This document shows, piece after piece, positions 14,472 to 26,500 of a stretch of 64,000 bases of DNA. A program made the position numbers and the translations under genes. The stretch is from Setophaga petechia (lineage: Eukaryota > Chordata > Aves > Passeriformes > Parulidae), in the NCBI GenBank assembly GCA_024362935.1, contig JANCRA010000001.1, positions 62,958,930-63,022,929 on the forward strand, written 5' to 3'. The notes beneath the pieces were generated by a model that was not told the origin of the DNA, searched no databases, and was given only the letters and a program-made list of their open reading frames with translations. Positions within the stretch are counted from its first letter, which is position 1. Each line of letters starts with the position of its first letter.

Positions 14472-14516
14472 TGACTTTATCCTATGTCAACAAGCCCAAC
14501 TTTATCCTGTGTCAAC
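14472..14516. repeat. Short tandem-like duplication
   Basis: actttatcctatgtcaacaa and actttatcctgtgtcaacac lie about 26 bases apart, with two differences over 20 bases. Confidence 0.75.
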
Positions 14517-15295
14517 ACATATGGGCAGGATGTTATTTGGGGAACAAAAGCCACCAGTGACCAACAGCACCCAGGTAAAGCACTGGCTATAAATCCAGGG
14601 GTTGATACAGAAATAATTAGAGATTTGGCACTTGCCATTGCTCAGATATCTGACTCCAGGAACAGGGGAGCTGACTGCTTTCCAGGAACAGCAAGCACTC
14701 ACTGGGGGCCCCTTCACAGCACCCAAAAGCAGCAGCAATCAGAGCCACAAAGCACACTCTAACCTGTCCTGACAGAAACCAATATACAGCATGGTACATT
14801 CTGGATGAGCACCTTCAAGGAAGGCGAGAGGATAGCCAAGAATTAGGAAGCCCCACAAGGCCCATGAGAAAGAAGTGTGCTCCACGTGCCAGGGCTACAC
14901 TGAGGCATCTGGCAGCGAGGCTGGGTTGGCACTGCGTCCACAGGGCAATCAGAGCCCGTGCCTGCACAAGGCAGCGATACCAGGTCATCCTGGGACACAG
15001 CCACATCCACGGTTTTGTTCCTTTCCATAATGGCCCGAGCCACGAAGCTCCTGTGGAGCTGCGGGCAGCACCCGGGAGGAGTGCTCTGAGGTGCGAGGTT
15101 TGTAGCCCCAGGCATCGGCAACATCTGGGCTCTGGCAGGCGGCTGCAAAGTCAGGGAAGCCGGCTGCCCTCACCCAGGGCTTCACCCGGGCAGGCTGGAG
15201 CAGCTGGGGGGCCCTGGCTGCAGACAGCATCTCTTTGCACAGCCGACCTCATGAGATGCACTGCCATTTGGAAAAGATAAATGAGGTCACTGGTT

Positions 15296-15316
15296 TTTAT
15301 TTATTTATTTATTTTC
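15296..15316. repeat. (TTTA)n microsatellite
   Basis: About four to five units of ttta within ttttatttatttatttatttt. Confidence 0.85.
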
Positions 15317-18300
15317 ACAACAACCAAAGGCAGCTGCTAAAAACCTTTCCCCTCTCTGGTACGTGCCCTAAGAAGGCTTCACCCTGGAGGCTGGCAATAA
15401 AGATATTTGAAACCAACTCAACACTGGACTCATCATCTGCACCTCGGCCTGATCCTCCTGCCTTTGCATCCGCCACTTGTACAGTAGAAGAACTCTTATC
15501 ACCGACCCATCTCAAGTGACTCATTCTGCACTTGTGCTAGGGAGATCAGAAGGAAGCCTCGTGACTTATAATCCATAGTTAAAACTCCAAGAGCATAAAG
15601 ACAAGTTATCTGGCAAAATGAAAGTTAAATAAATACAGGTGCCTTGTGGTTGCTACTTGCTGATCTGGCAGCAGTTGTTAGTCATTTCATCCGAAGGCCC
15701 ATCTGTGAGGATCTAAGAGTCAAAAGCTTTGATTGCCTGCCCTTTATGTTGTCTGGCTCCTCTTCACTCATTCTCGAGAGCCAATGAAGGCTCAGAGTAG
15801 TAACAGAAACCTATCCAAGCCATGCTGTTCTGCAGATGTTAAAAAGATAAATGCACAAACTGTGAAGGAGCTCACACAATACATGGCAAACGTTTTGATT
15901 AACTGCTCTAACTGGAAGTCACAGACTCCAGGCTCTCCTAGCGTGTGTTTTGGCTTTTAAGAAAGGAAGTCTGTAATGGGGTTTTCTGTGAGTGTCTGTC
16001 ATCCTGAGGTTGCTCAGAGCCAGGCTCAGCCCACTGCTCTGCAAGTCAGAGAAGCCTGCACTGCAGTGGAACTGGTGTGGTTGCACTGCAGGGAGCAGCA
16101 GGAATCAGATCCTTTCCAGAGAGGCAGCAACAGGAGCATGGGACACTGCACCCAGCACTGGGCTCCAGTCAGCTACTGGGGAGCAGCTCCACAACTTCAA
16201 AAGAATTCCTCCTCCTTCCTTCAGTCTGCCCAGTGGCCTGGATACAGGGGTCAGGCACACAGCCCTGTTTGGCCCTTTGGGAATCACAGGCGGAAAGAAC
16301 CACAGGGAACAAGCAGAGCATGAGGCAGCACATGGGACTTTCTTCACAGCCCACCAGGGGTTGGAGCTTTGCAGGAAGCCAAGTGACATTTCTCAGGCTT
16401 AAAAACCAGAACAACACCTGCTATAAAATATTTTGTGCCAAAAGAGAGGAACCAGCATCACATTCACAAAGTACCTCAGGTGTCCAAGCAGCGAAACTGG
16501 CCCGTACACCAGGGAAAGCATCGCATCCACACATTTGGAGCTCGCTGCTGAACTTGTGTCTTTCAAATTTCCTGTCCTAACAATATAGGACAGGGCCAGA
16601 GACTCAGTGTGCATTGCAAGGGGTGCTGGCACAAACTGACTGAAACCAAAAGAAATTCAAATTCAAGGCTGAATCGCTTTCCTTACCTCATCCCATTGTA
16701 CTTAGTTATTTCAGCACATAATTGCTAACATCCTTCATTGATCTGAAATTCCTGCGGATACAATAAGGCCAGCCACGGATGGATGCTAGCCTTCACTCTG
16801 GGTATACAGGCCTTTGTCACAGCCCCTGGGCTCAAAAAGCATAAAGCTTTCAGAGTGCCAGTGACCTAAATACATCTGTGACAGCCCCAAGTGCATCTGC
16901 GGGCGCCCCTCATGATGCATTCAGCCCATTTCCTGCCCCCACGCCAGAAGCCTGAGGCTCCCCTGCCCACGGCAGCTCCTCTTCCCAGCCCTGTTGACTT
17001 GTCCTTTTTTCCACTTACAGTCATAAAATCATTTCCTCTTCCTCCTGGGCTCTGCATTAGTGACGATTAACTGCCACAGGGCATCCTACTTTTCAATTCC
17101 CTGTGCAGCCCCATCTGAGGAGTTTGATGTCAGTGGTTTGGAGAGGAAAATTCATTGGTGCATAAAGATTTTATTATTTCGAGTGTGGGGACAGATGTGC
17201 AGGTGATTTTTTTCTCTCTCCCAAGGTGAAAGTGAGAGATTAATGTAACACACAAGAGTACACCATAAAAATATTGTCATGCAAGAGGGGCAAATTGGGA
17301 GATGTGTGTGAAATTTACATACATTGATATCAACATCAATTTCACATATAGCTATGAATACTTTCAATTACTAAGGGGAAACATCACATAATAGATATTT
17401 CTCACACCTAAAAAATTATGAGCATCATTCTTTTAAAAAACTATTGAAATTATTTGAAAATCATTTGAACTCATGTACAAAATACACTCCAAGAAAGCAT
17501 TTAAGATAATTTCTCATGGTTCAGTAGAAATAAATGCTCTGTTGAGGCCATGCTTGAAAATATTCAGTCCCAATACATATATTAGATAGATATCACCCTT
17601 GAGGTGAGAAATCTATTTTAGGGTTTTCCTGTCACTTTCCAAAAACAGCTTAGAAGACAGTGGTGAAATCAGCGCGAAAGTTACCATATGGAGTTTGTCT
17701 GAATGAGCAATAAGATGTAAAAGAGAAAGAGAAAAAAATACGTGGAAACAAGAGGTCCGCCTTCCTGTGTGCAGCAAACCTCCAGTAAATCTAAAACCAA
17801 GAAAAGGTAATGTTGAAACAGGGCAAACCTCTGATTTTCACAGACACTGCAAGAGGCTCATTTTAAACAGCTGTTCACCCCCTCCCTCCAGTAGGATCGG
17901 TCTTGGATATTTTTTAAATGTCCCTCTAAAATTAGATTTACCTAAACCGTGATGGTTCCTACAGTGAGAAAAAAATACTGGGGAAGTACATGTTGATTCC
18001 ACAACTAGATTTTGATTTTACTGTGACTTTTTAACACCCATCTTAGCCTCCCTTTGGTTTTCAAATATTATTGACCAGGACATGAGATTCCCCTGCTAAA
18101 ACTCTTCTTTTCTCTTCACACATCACCACTTTTTTGGCGCCAGGGCCATAGCTCGAAGTCCCCAGGGCTGCCTGAAGGCTGAGCGCGCTTGGCAGCAGCT
18201 GGAAAAATGGGTCACTGGCTGGCAGCTGTGAGTGACCCTGTTGCAGGCGGGATCGCAGGATGTGTCCCAACCTTTGGGGAACGGCAGGGTTTGTTTGCTG

Positions 18301-18833
18301 TCGGGGAGGTGCGGGTTATCAGCTCGGCGGGGAGCGGAAACAACCCTGCGGGGCAATTTTTCTGAGGATAAGCAAAGCTCCAGCCGCCCTGGGGCGGCCT
18401 CTCCCCTTTCCAAGGGAGGCTGTCTCAGTGCAGGTATAAAACGTTATTATAAAACCTTATTAAAAAACCTGCGGCAAAACAGTGACTAAGTCTTCTGGCC
18501 CATCTGGAAATAAATAAGTGAAGTCTGGGGCGCCATCCTCCCCACAGGGACAACCGGGGGGCGCTCCGCACATCACCTCAGTCCTGAGCACGGCTGGGCA
18601 CCGTGACCCCGAAATGGCACAGCAGACAAAGCTGCAATCGGGCTTTTCACGCCTCACAGTGTGGTCCAGGAGAAGAAGGCTGCTGGAAAACTCCCAATTC
18701 CAGCCATTTCAGCACCGCCAGGCCCTCCGCGGGTCGCCTCAGGCTGCTCGGGGCCGTGACGGAGCCGAGTGCCGCGAACGCCGCCGCCTCCTGCCGCCCC
18801 TCAGAGCCCCGGGGCGGTTGGGCCCCGTGAGGG

Positions 18834-18866
18834 CGCCCCTGAGGGAGCGCCCCTGAGGGAGCGCCC
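18834..18866. repeat. 14-bp tandem repeat next to the hairpin
   Basis: The unit cgcccctgagggag occurs twice in a row and is followed by a third partial copy (cgccc). It is directly followed by a 12-bp perfect palindrome, ccatagctatgg (18865-18876), and shortly after by the long inverted repeat. Confidence 0.85.
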
Positions 18867-18890
18867 ATAGCTATGGAGACGGCGCCAGGG

Positions 18891-19002
18891 CTCGGCACCA
18901 TCGCCCTCCGTGCCCCTCAGCGCCTGCACGGAACACCTCCGCTCCCGTGCCCTGAGGTGTTCCGTGCAGGCACTGAGGGGCACGGAGGGCGATGGTGCCG
19001 AG
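18891..19002. repeat. Long near-perfect inverted repeat (49-bp arms, 14-base loop)
   Basis: The left arm 18891-18939 begins ctcggcaccatcgccctccg; the right arm 18954-19002 ends cggagggcgatggtgccgag. Base by base, 48 of 49 positions are complementary; the exception is C at 18921 opposite A at 18972. The loop is 18940-18953. The arms are GC-rich and lie in an isolated CpG-rich patch. If transcribed in either direction, the RNA would fold into a long hairpin. Confidence 0.95.
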
Positions 19003-19412
19003 GTGTGAGGGGGAAAACCGCACTGTCACCTCTGTGTCCCCTCGTCACCTCTGCGGTGAGGTGGGCTCAGCCCTTCAGACAGAAAGCGGGCAAAGAATCC
19101 GCCGAGCGCGGCCGCTGACTTCGATTTCCATTATTTCAATACCCACTTTGTTCGCTATGGGCATCGCTTTCTAAAACCGGGACAAAAACATCTCTCCAAG
19201 AGGTTGGCGGGTGCTTTTGGCACATCTAGGCAGTGCCAGGGCTCCTTTCCAGCCTCTGTACTTCTTACAGACTTCAGTGCACTTAAAATCGCCTCAGACC
19301 ACTTAACTTCACACAGATAAAATCTCCTCGCCACAGTGGCACTATGTGCCGCATTAGACCTTACTGCCACGAAAGGGAATTTTAACATGAAAACAAACCC
19401 CTTCAAGTTATC

Positions 19413-19416
<4 letters not shown>

Positions 19417-19443
<27 letters not shown>
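19417..19443 (+). repeat. Poly(A) tract (27) with CAA tail
   Basis: Twenty-seven A residues followed by caacaacaaaaaacaaaaaacc. It could be a retroposon tail remnant, but nothing recognisable precedes it. Confidence 0.85.
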
Positions 19444-20187
19444 CAACAACAAAAAACAAAAAACCACCATTAAAATCTTAAAAGAGCCGAAAGCGCATTT
19501 CAAGGTCCCAGAGATCACCGCTTAATGGTCGCACATGTGCCGCAGCCTGTGATGCTCGGTTGTGTCCTCAGTGACTTGCAGCATCATTTCAAACCCATCC
19601 GCATGCCAGGAGCTGCTTTAGGGGAGATGCCAACGATTTTCACCATCGTTCTTTCCTCTTTTCCCCTTCCCCACCCTGCCCCAAAGAGCCAGCTTTCACA
19701 CAAACCCCATTTTTCTTCAGGTCATTCTGAAGAAGACGCTGTTTTGACAGCATCGTGCATTTTCCCTCTTGCGAGTCCATGGAAGCCCTGCCAAAGAAAG
19801 TGATATATGGCCAGAAAGAGACCCTCAACCTCACCCTAATTAGAAGCCTTCACTATTCAGCAGGGTTTCAAGAGGACAGAAGCCTGAGGCAGCTGGATGG
19901 GAATATGAACCATACCACGCTCCAGCAGCTTTCTCATATTCATCCAGTGACCGAGATCCATCTGTTTATCATCAGCTGCAATACAGTCGGAGACAAAGTG
20001 CATTGTTAATAGGGTGTGTTTGAGAGAAAAGTCACAAGGAAGTGCCCTAAACTAAGTGATTTCTGAAAGTAATGGCTACGGAGCATATACCACACAGTAG
20101 CACTGTGCTAATGGATATTTTTCTTCAGTCATGGCCATTAACTGTGTGGTTTTGCCAGAAAGAGCCAAAAATAAAATAGAAGGTGTG

Positions 20188-20211
20188 AATATCTTATCTA
20201 GATAAGATATT
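20188..20211. repeat. 24-bp perfect palindrome with back-to-back GATA motifs
   Basis: The left half aatatcttatct (20188-20199) is followed at once by its reverse complement agataagatatt (20200-20211). The centre reads CTTATCTAGATAAG, that is, two AGATAAG sites in opposite orientation. Binding of GATA factors is inferred only from the motif. Confidence 0.9.
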
Positions 20212-20447
20212 TCAGTTTCTAACTAGTTCTAACTTTGGTTCCTTTTTCTTGTAAGGATTTGCCATACATTATCAGCACAACAGCTCCTTTTGGCCACAAG
20301 CTTGTCCCTGACAGTAACTCTGGATAATGCTTCAGAGCATGCTGAATGTTCTCCAAGTAACATGATTACATTAACCAATTCCAAAGCATTAATTAGCTTG
20401 CTTCATCACCCTCACTCAAGCTCCTGTCTCTAAAATAACAAGTCATA

Positions 20448-20491
20448 TATTATCACATATGACTGTTATATGAGCAACTATTATCACATAT
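20448..20491. repeat. 13-bp direct repeat, 31 bases apart
   Basis: tattatcacatat occurs identically at 20448-20460 and 20479-20491 in AT-rich sequence. Confidence 0.75.
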
Positions 20492-23400
20492 TGCATGTTG
20501 TTGAGAAGCTGAAGATTTTACTTTTAAGGCCATAATCCTGTTATGTTCAGCACTGTATGGAAAGGAGAAGCAACTAGGAGACACCACCATATTTTCACAA
20601 AGGCAGTGTGAAAATGCAGCTGACCTGATGCCACTGAGGGACATCCCACTCAGAGTTGGATATTGGATCAGTGGAGAGCAACAGATTCTCTGCCGCTGAA
20701 AAAGCACTCAATGGCCACCAAAAGTAAGTAATTTTTTTTTTTTTTAATTAATGACAATGTAAGGGGATGTCAGAACTCTTCCTAGTCCAGGCCTTAATAG
20801 AGCTACTTGGACTTTTGATTAAGGGTGGACACTATGGAGCAAACAAAATGCAATCAGATCAGCAGAAGCTTTTAGTCCTTGAAGCCTCTAAAATTCAGAA
20901 ATAGAGACACCTTGCAAGCAACACACCCAGGGTTATTTTAAAATCAAAGGTTATAGGGTGGATCTCTTTTTTTTTTTTTCCTGTTGCCCTTGCTTCAGCC
21001 TTCAGAAATTTAACGACGTTCCACGCTATCAAAGCATTCATTCATCATCTTGATTTCTTGCCCCTCCCATTGTAAACTTTATTCTACCACCTTTTGCTCG
21101 CTCCCATGCAGTCACTGTTCTTAGTAGACTCACAGGGAAGATTGTCTGGAGGCAAGCAGACACACTGGGGTAACTCGAGCAGATTAGTTCACCTGGTACC
21201 AGAGGTTTTATAAGGATGCTTGTTTTATGAATGTTTGTGTGTTTATTTCATAAAAGGTAACTATAGTAAAAATCAGCAGGTTTTTTTCTAATAAAAAAAA
21301 ATAAAGATGGTTTTGTTTGTGAATAGAAGTTTGAGTGTCTGAGTTTGAAGTCAGGGTAGAAGTAAAATCTTGAGCTGGACCTTTTCCAACAGGACCTAAA
21401 ACCGGAAGAACTACAGGAGCCTCATGATCCAGAGACGAGTTATGTAACACTTGCCAGTGCCATGTGGAGTTATTCTTAAGGATGATTTTTGCTCTTGGCC
21501 CTGTCCTGTGAGGTGATTTTCACAGCAGGTTCAGGCTGCTATCTACTATTGGAATGGACTGCACTCACAATCCTGTACAAGAGGTCATTTAATCATGGTT
21601 GTCCCTCTGCTCATCCCAGCGGCTCATGTTAGGTTTAAGCACCGCTTCCAAGCAGGGCTGCAGCCCTGACGTGAATAAATCAGGAGCTGGGGAATTTATC
21701 ACTTTCCTCAGTGGTTTATTATAGTGGTTATTAAACATCCCTGCTAAAGATACATGCCTGTGCTCTGAGTTTTCTGGTTTCAAGTTCAGTCTTGTGACTT
21801 AGCCAGCTAAATTGCAGAGCCCTTTAGTACATATTTCCTCTCCACAAAGGTGTTTAAAAGTGCTGTAATCAACTTACCCCTCAGTCATTCTTTGTGATAA
21901 GTTAAATACATGGAATTCTTGATCTCTTTCTCGCCATGCAAAACACAAGCCTTTAAACCAGCTCACAACCTTTCTGCAATCTCCCATCTTTCAGCATCCT
22001 CTTAAAAGTACAGGCAGCTAGAGGGAATGCTGTACTCCAGGGCAATAAGTGCACTAATGTCCCCTCTAAGCCCCAAATCCATTCCCAGATGTTTTATGGG
22101 GTCCCCTTCAGGAGGCGTGAATCTGGATCCAGACTATCCATCCCTTAAATTTGTGTCTTGTTTTCTAACAACCAAGGAGTCTCCTCCACATCCCTTCCAA
22201 CAGTAGAGCACTGTGCATGTGTGGCATGGCCCAAAAAGGACCTTTGAGCTCTCTCCCATTGTGACAGTCTTGACACTTCTCCCTTCAGCTTCCACCAGAA
22301 TTGCCACCAAAACCACCACGTAATGGCAACGCACTTCAGATTAAAGGAAATAATCTCCGATTTAGTTTGTGTTGCAGATGACTTGGGGAGGAAAAGCCCA
22401 TTCTGACAGCTGCTTCCATTTCATTGTGCTTTTTTGTTTTTGAAAGAGAGAAGACCATTTGTTTTCAATTTGTCTATAAATAATAGAGGAAAACACAGCT
22501 GAGGGGCCCAGTGTGATTTTTATAGAACATTCATTTTTAGAAATCCGATAAGCTTAACCACATATGTTTGAAATCACAGTCATATAAAATAGAGAAATCT
22601 AAAAAAAGCCACCCCACTTGTCATGCAATCTATTATTTATTTTATCTAGTACTTAGCAGCATTTGTGAAATATTTGTATGTTGGGGGCAACTTTGGACCT
22701 AAATTCTGAACACATGGAAAAGTATCTAGCGGACGGAATTAACAGATTAGGACTTAAACCTTTATGAGGTCAAAACTGGGGAGTTTTTCCCTAGATTGAG
22801 AGTGACCTCACAAGCCAGCATGACAATTAATGAGCTCCAGTTTTTCCAAGTGAGCCAGGAAGGCAATGGACTACACCTGAATTCCACTCACACTGTGCTG
22901 GTGCAGGTCAGATCTCAGAGATTACCATTGGTGATATCTGTTCCTCGGCCAGGGCACAACAACAAACCCCTTATTTCTAGTCCCCTTATTTCCTCAGAAA
23001 GACCATATTTAAAAATAAATAAAGGAGGTAAATTATGCCACTAGTGTACCAAGAGAAATGCTGATCTCTGGTACAGCAATCTCAGGAGACCGGAGTAAAG
23101 GGGAGGGGGACATATCCGTAGCTCCAATGTCATATTATGCCTTAGAATGTTAAATTCTCTCTTCCTACTCCCAGCACTATAAAAATTGTTTATGATGCTA
23201 TTTGTCTTCTGCTTTCCTGAAGTACAATCACGTCGTGTCACACCCATGTCGTTTAACTGATATATCATGAAGTGTTTGTTACTAATGAGGCATTAAAGAA
23301 TATTTCTGATCTGACTTGAATTTTTAATGGCAGTGGGTGAAGCCACTGGAAATGGGGTTGTTGGAGAAGGGCTGTTTTCTGCTGGATCGTAGCATGTGAA

Positions 23401-23555
23401 AGCTGCAGGAAGCCAATAATAAGCAGAAGGGTTTTATTACAGAGGCTCTGGCCACTACCTTGTAAGGTCTCCACAGCATCAAAATCCCAGCCTGTTTGTA
23501 TCAGCACAGTGCCTGGAAGAGATACAGCAGCCTGGAGAGGCTCCTAAATCTTCAC

Positions 23556-23585
23556 AGGAGGTTGCACTTCTAAGTGCAACTTCCT
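23556..23585. repeat. Short inverted repeat (14-bp arms)
   Basis: aggaggttgcactt (23556-23569), a 2-base spacer, then aagtgcaacttcct (23572-23585). The arms match at 13 of 14 positions. The spacer is too small for an unstrained RNA loop unless the central pairs open. Confidence 0.8.
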
Positions 23586-26500
23586 ATTTAAGGAAGCAGG
23601 CTCTGTGTTAAAGGAAAAAGCGAGGCTTATGGGAAGATTTGAGGACGTGAGAACACTTCCCATGAGACCAGTTGGCTGGGGCCATCTGTCCAACGTGGGG
23701 AATACTCATAAGAGCTCATAGGAATGACCAGGCAGTAAACAGAAGGTTGCTAAGGGGCTCAGGGCACTACAGCAATCCCCTGTCCTTTCATCCATGTCAG
23801 ATCCCTCCTGAAGGAGCAGTGTGGGGTATCAGAGGTGGTTACGAGGGAGTCTGAGGGGAAGAGAAGGGGACTGCATCCATTCCCACTGCTGGCTGTAAAG
23901 GGTAAACTCAGCTTTCCAGCCTTAAAGAATTCATTTCTCCTCTTCCACAGAAAGGCCTAAAAAACTAACAGTGATATACAAAGATTCTCACTTTAAAAAA
24001 AATTTATTTCCCACAGTTTTAATGAGCTGGTGTTTGCCCAGAACACTCAGCTATGGTGTGTGCTGGCCTGTCTAGCTGATGGCACAAACTGCAGATAGAT
24101 CACATCCAGACTTTCAGAGAGACAGAAGGGGAATTGCTGTGTCCAAAGCCTTCTCAGACTTCCCTCCAGGTGCTGTGCTGGCAGCAGGCCCTGCTGCTCC
24201 CTGGAGAGGCAAGCAGCGCTCTTGACTCAGAAACTGTTAGCAGACAATAACTAGTCATTTCAAGAATATGTTCTGTTTTCAGATAAACACACACACAGAA
24301 CATGATGAAACAAGACTTTTTTCGCAAAGGAAGCTGCCCTGCTCTCACTGGACTCAGTCCTGACTGTGCTTGCTTAGACATACAGCCATTACTGGAACCT
24401 ATGGGGAGTGTTTAGCCAAGTGCATTAGGGCTGGAGGTCGCTTAAAGACCTTGGCTTCAGCCCCCAGCGATTTCAGAGCACTGAGTTTAAAACCACCCAC
24501 CACGATGTCCGTGTTTGTAAAATATTGATTCACATTGCCCACGTACACACCCTGGGATGACAGATTTGTTCCTGACATCTTTTACCACTCCTTAAGGAAA
24601 ATATGTAACCAGCATCCCACCTGTCACATACTGAGTCACCTCCCGGTTAAATACATTTCTTACTTTGTATTTTTTTCTATTCAGCAGATAAACATGCTTC
24701 ATTTGTCAGTGCAGTCACTTCCTCAGGAAAAGCACTGAAGGTTATGCTGTATCAGAATGCAGATCCCCCACCAAAACACTCGCTGTATGACAAATGCTCA
24801 GACTTGGGGAACAATAAAGGTGCTGGGACCGATTTCAATCAGGTGCTGCAGGAAGGGGATCCTCTCAGGCTGGAAAGGGAATAGCTGAGTTGGCGTGGTG
24901 GCCAGTTTGGTCACCCAGAGTGACCATCCTGCTGTCACGCAGAGATTGAAGTGTGGTGGTTTCACAGCGCAGTGTAAGCCGTGCACAGAAAGCTGTCCGT
25001 GAGTCATGGGAACAGGTAGGCTCCCTGTGGACCTCAGCAGCTCTCAGCATCCCACCCAGCTACCCCCGCCAGAACAGGAGGTCCAAACCAGGAGCATGAG
25101 TGGGCTGCACAAGTTCCCAACAGCATTACACAAGCTACTGTTGAATTTTATTTGCAAAGTTAATTTTTTCCCCCCTAAGAATCTCCATTCACCAAGCCTC
25201 TTCCACACATTACAATGAATTATTGTCAATTTATAGAGGGGCATAAAGCTTAGGGATTATAAACGAGTTGTTTGCTACAGCTCATGGGGCAGTCTGGCAG
25301 CAGAATCGGAAGCAAGTTTGGCATTCCCACTATCTTGGCTTTGTGCCTTAATCAAACTTTATATAAGATGCAGGAGGCCCAGGAACTCGCCGTACTATCT
25401 CTAATGTCAGGAACTGATTACGAAGGCACCAGTGCTTCTTGTTTTGCCAGTGCAGCTGCAGTCTGATAGAAAATTATTTGACTGAGGGCTGGTTCAGAAA
25501 GGAGCCATAAACAGATAATACCCACATGACTACAGGAACCAAGAACTTAATCTCTGATGGTTATTTCCCAAAGTAAATATTTAAATAAACTAACATCTAA
25601 AAAATAATAAAATGTAATTGGAGATAAGCAAGGTTATAAAAGTTATTTTCCTGTAGGCTGCAGGAAATTTTACTTCCAATCCCTCAGCATACAATGGGAT
25701 TAAAAATTCACTGTGATAGAAATAGACATTATAACCCAAGAGCAGATTTCCTCTGAATATCAAGAAGCACTTCCTGTAATGGCAAATTGTCAACAGACCC
25801 ACGTAATGGCAAAGCAAGGGTTAGTTTATTGCATGTGGATATCCTGCCAATATATTTGCACCTGCTTACAGCCTCTAGATTGATTTACAACCACAAGGGA
25901 AGGCTTCAAGTCCCTCATCATGAAAGGTGCATCTCTTATCCATTATGAACCTCCATACATCTTCATTCTTGCCTTTTTTTCTCTTAATGTGAAAAAAGTC
26001 TTATTTTTCTGCCCTAAAATTTCCAAATCATCGTTCCTGTATTTCAAAAGTCATCAGTAATCTGTCTGCCGCGTCTTTCCTTTATGTTCTTTAAACTCTT
26101 CAAAAACAACATGCCGACAAAGGGAAGAAAAAGAAAAGAAAATAGAAAAAATTTTAAAAAAATGAAATTTGTAGCAAGGCATTGTATCCCCATAAATGGG
26201 GAGCGGAGATCGCCGTGAAGCGCAGCCAGGCCGAGCATCAGCCGCGCTCTGCGGGCTGCCCGCTCCGTCATCCGAGCTCGGGGAGGAAGAGGAGGAGCCG
26301 AGGCTGCGGCAGGTGCTGAGCTTGAATTCACAAGCGCAGTGACCCTCCCTAGGAGCATGGCAGGAATTTCAAATGGGATTAGCCACCCGGACAAGGGAAA
26401 GGTCATACTTGACATTTCCACTGGAAATTCTAATGCAAATAGACCTCTGATACTCATGACATTTTTTCACACGCGGTCTAACAGCCATACATATGTAAAA

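Larger units (their letters stand above)
12551..18119. other. Intergenic block with two GC-rich patches, no gene recognised
   Basis: GC-rich patches lie at about 12690-12890 (with the Maf element) and 14860-15240. The latter supports overlapping open frames on both strands (138 codons plus, 101 and 81 minus) rich in R, A, P, C and H, with no family I recognise. The remainder, especially 17150-17560, is AT-rich. Confidence 0.65.
18120..19115. promoter_or_regulatory. Isolated CpG-rich patch without a recognisable gene
   Basis: About 1 kb is rich in GC and CG dinucleotides while the flanks are AT-rich. It opens with an E2F-like ttttttggcgcc at about 18129-18140. Short open frames on both strands look like GC artefacts. 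This could be the promoter of a noncoding RNA or an orphan CpG island; neither can be shown here. Confidence 0.45.

Noticed and set aside
18540..18570. CTCF-like site (ggggggcgct)
   Set aside because: Only the core resembles the motif; the rest of the consensus is missing.
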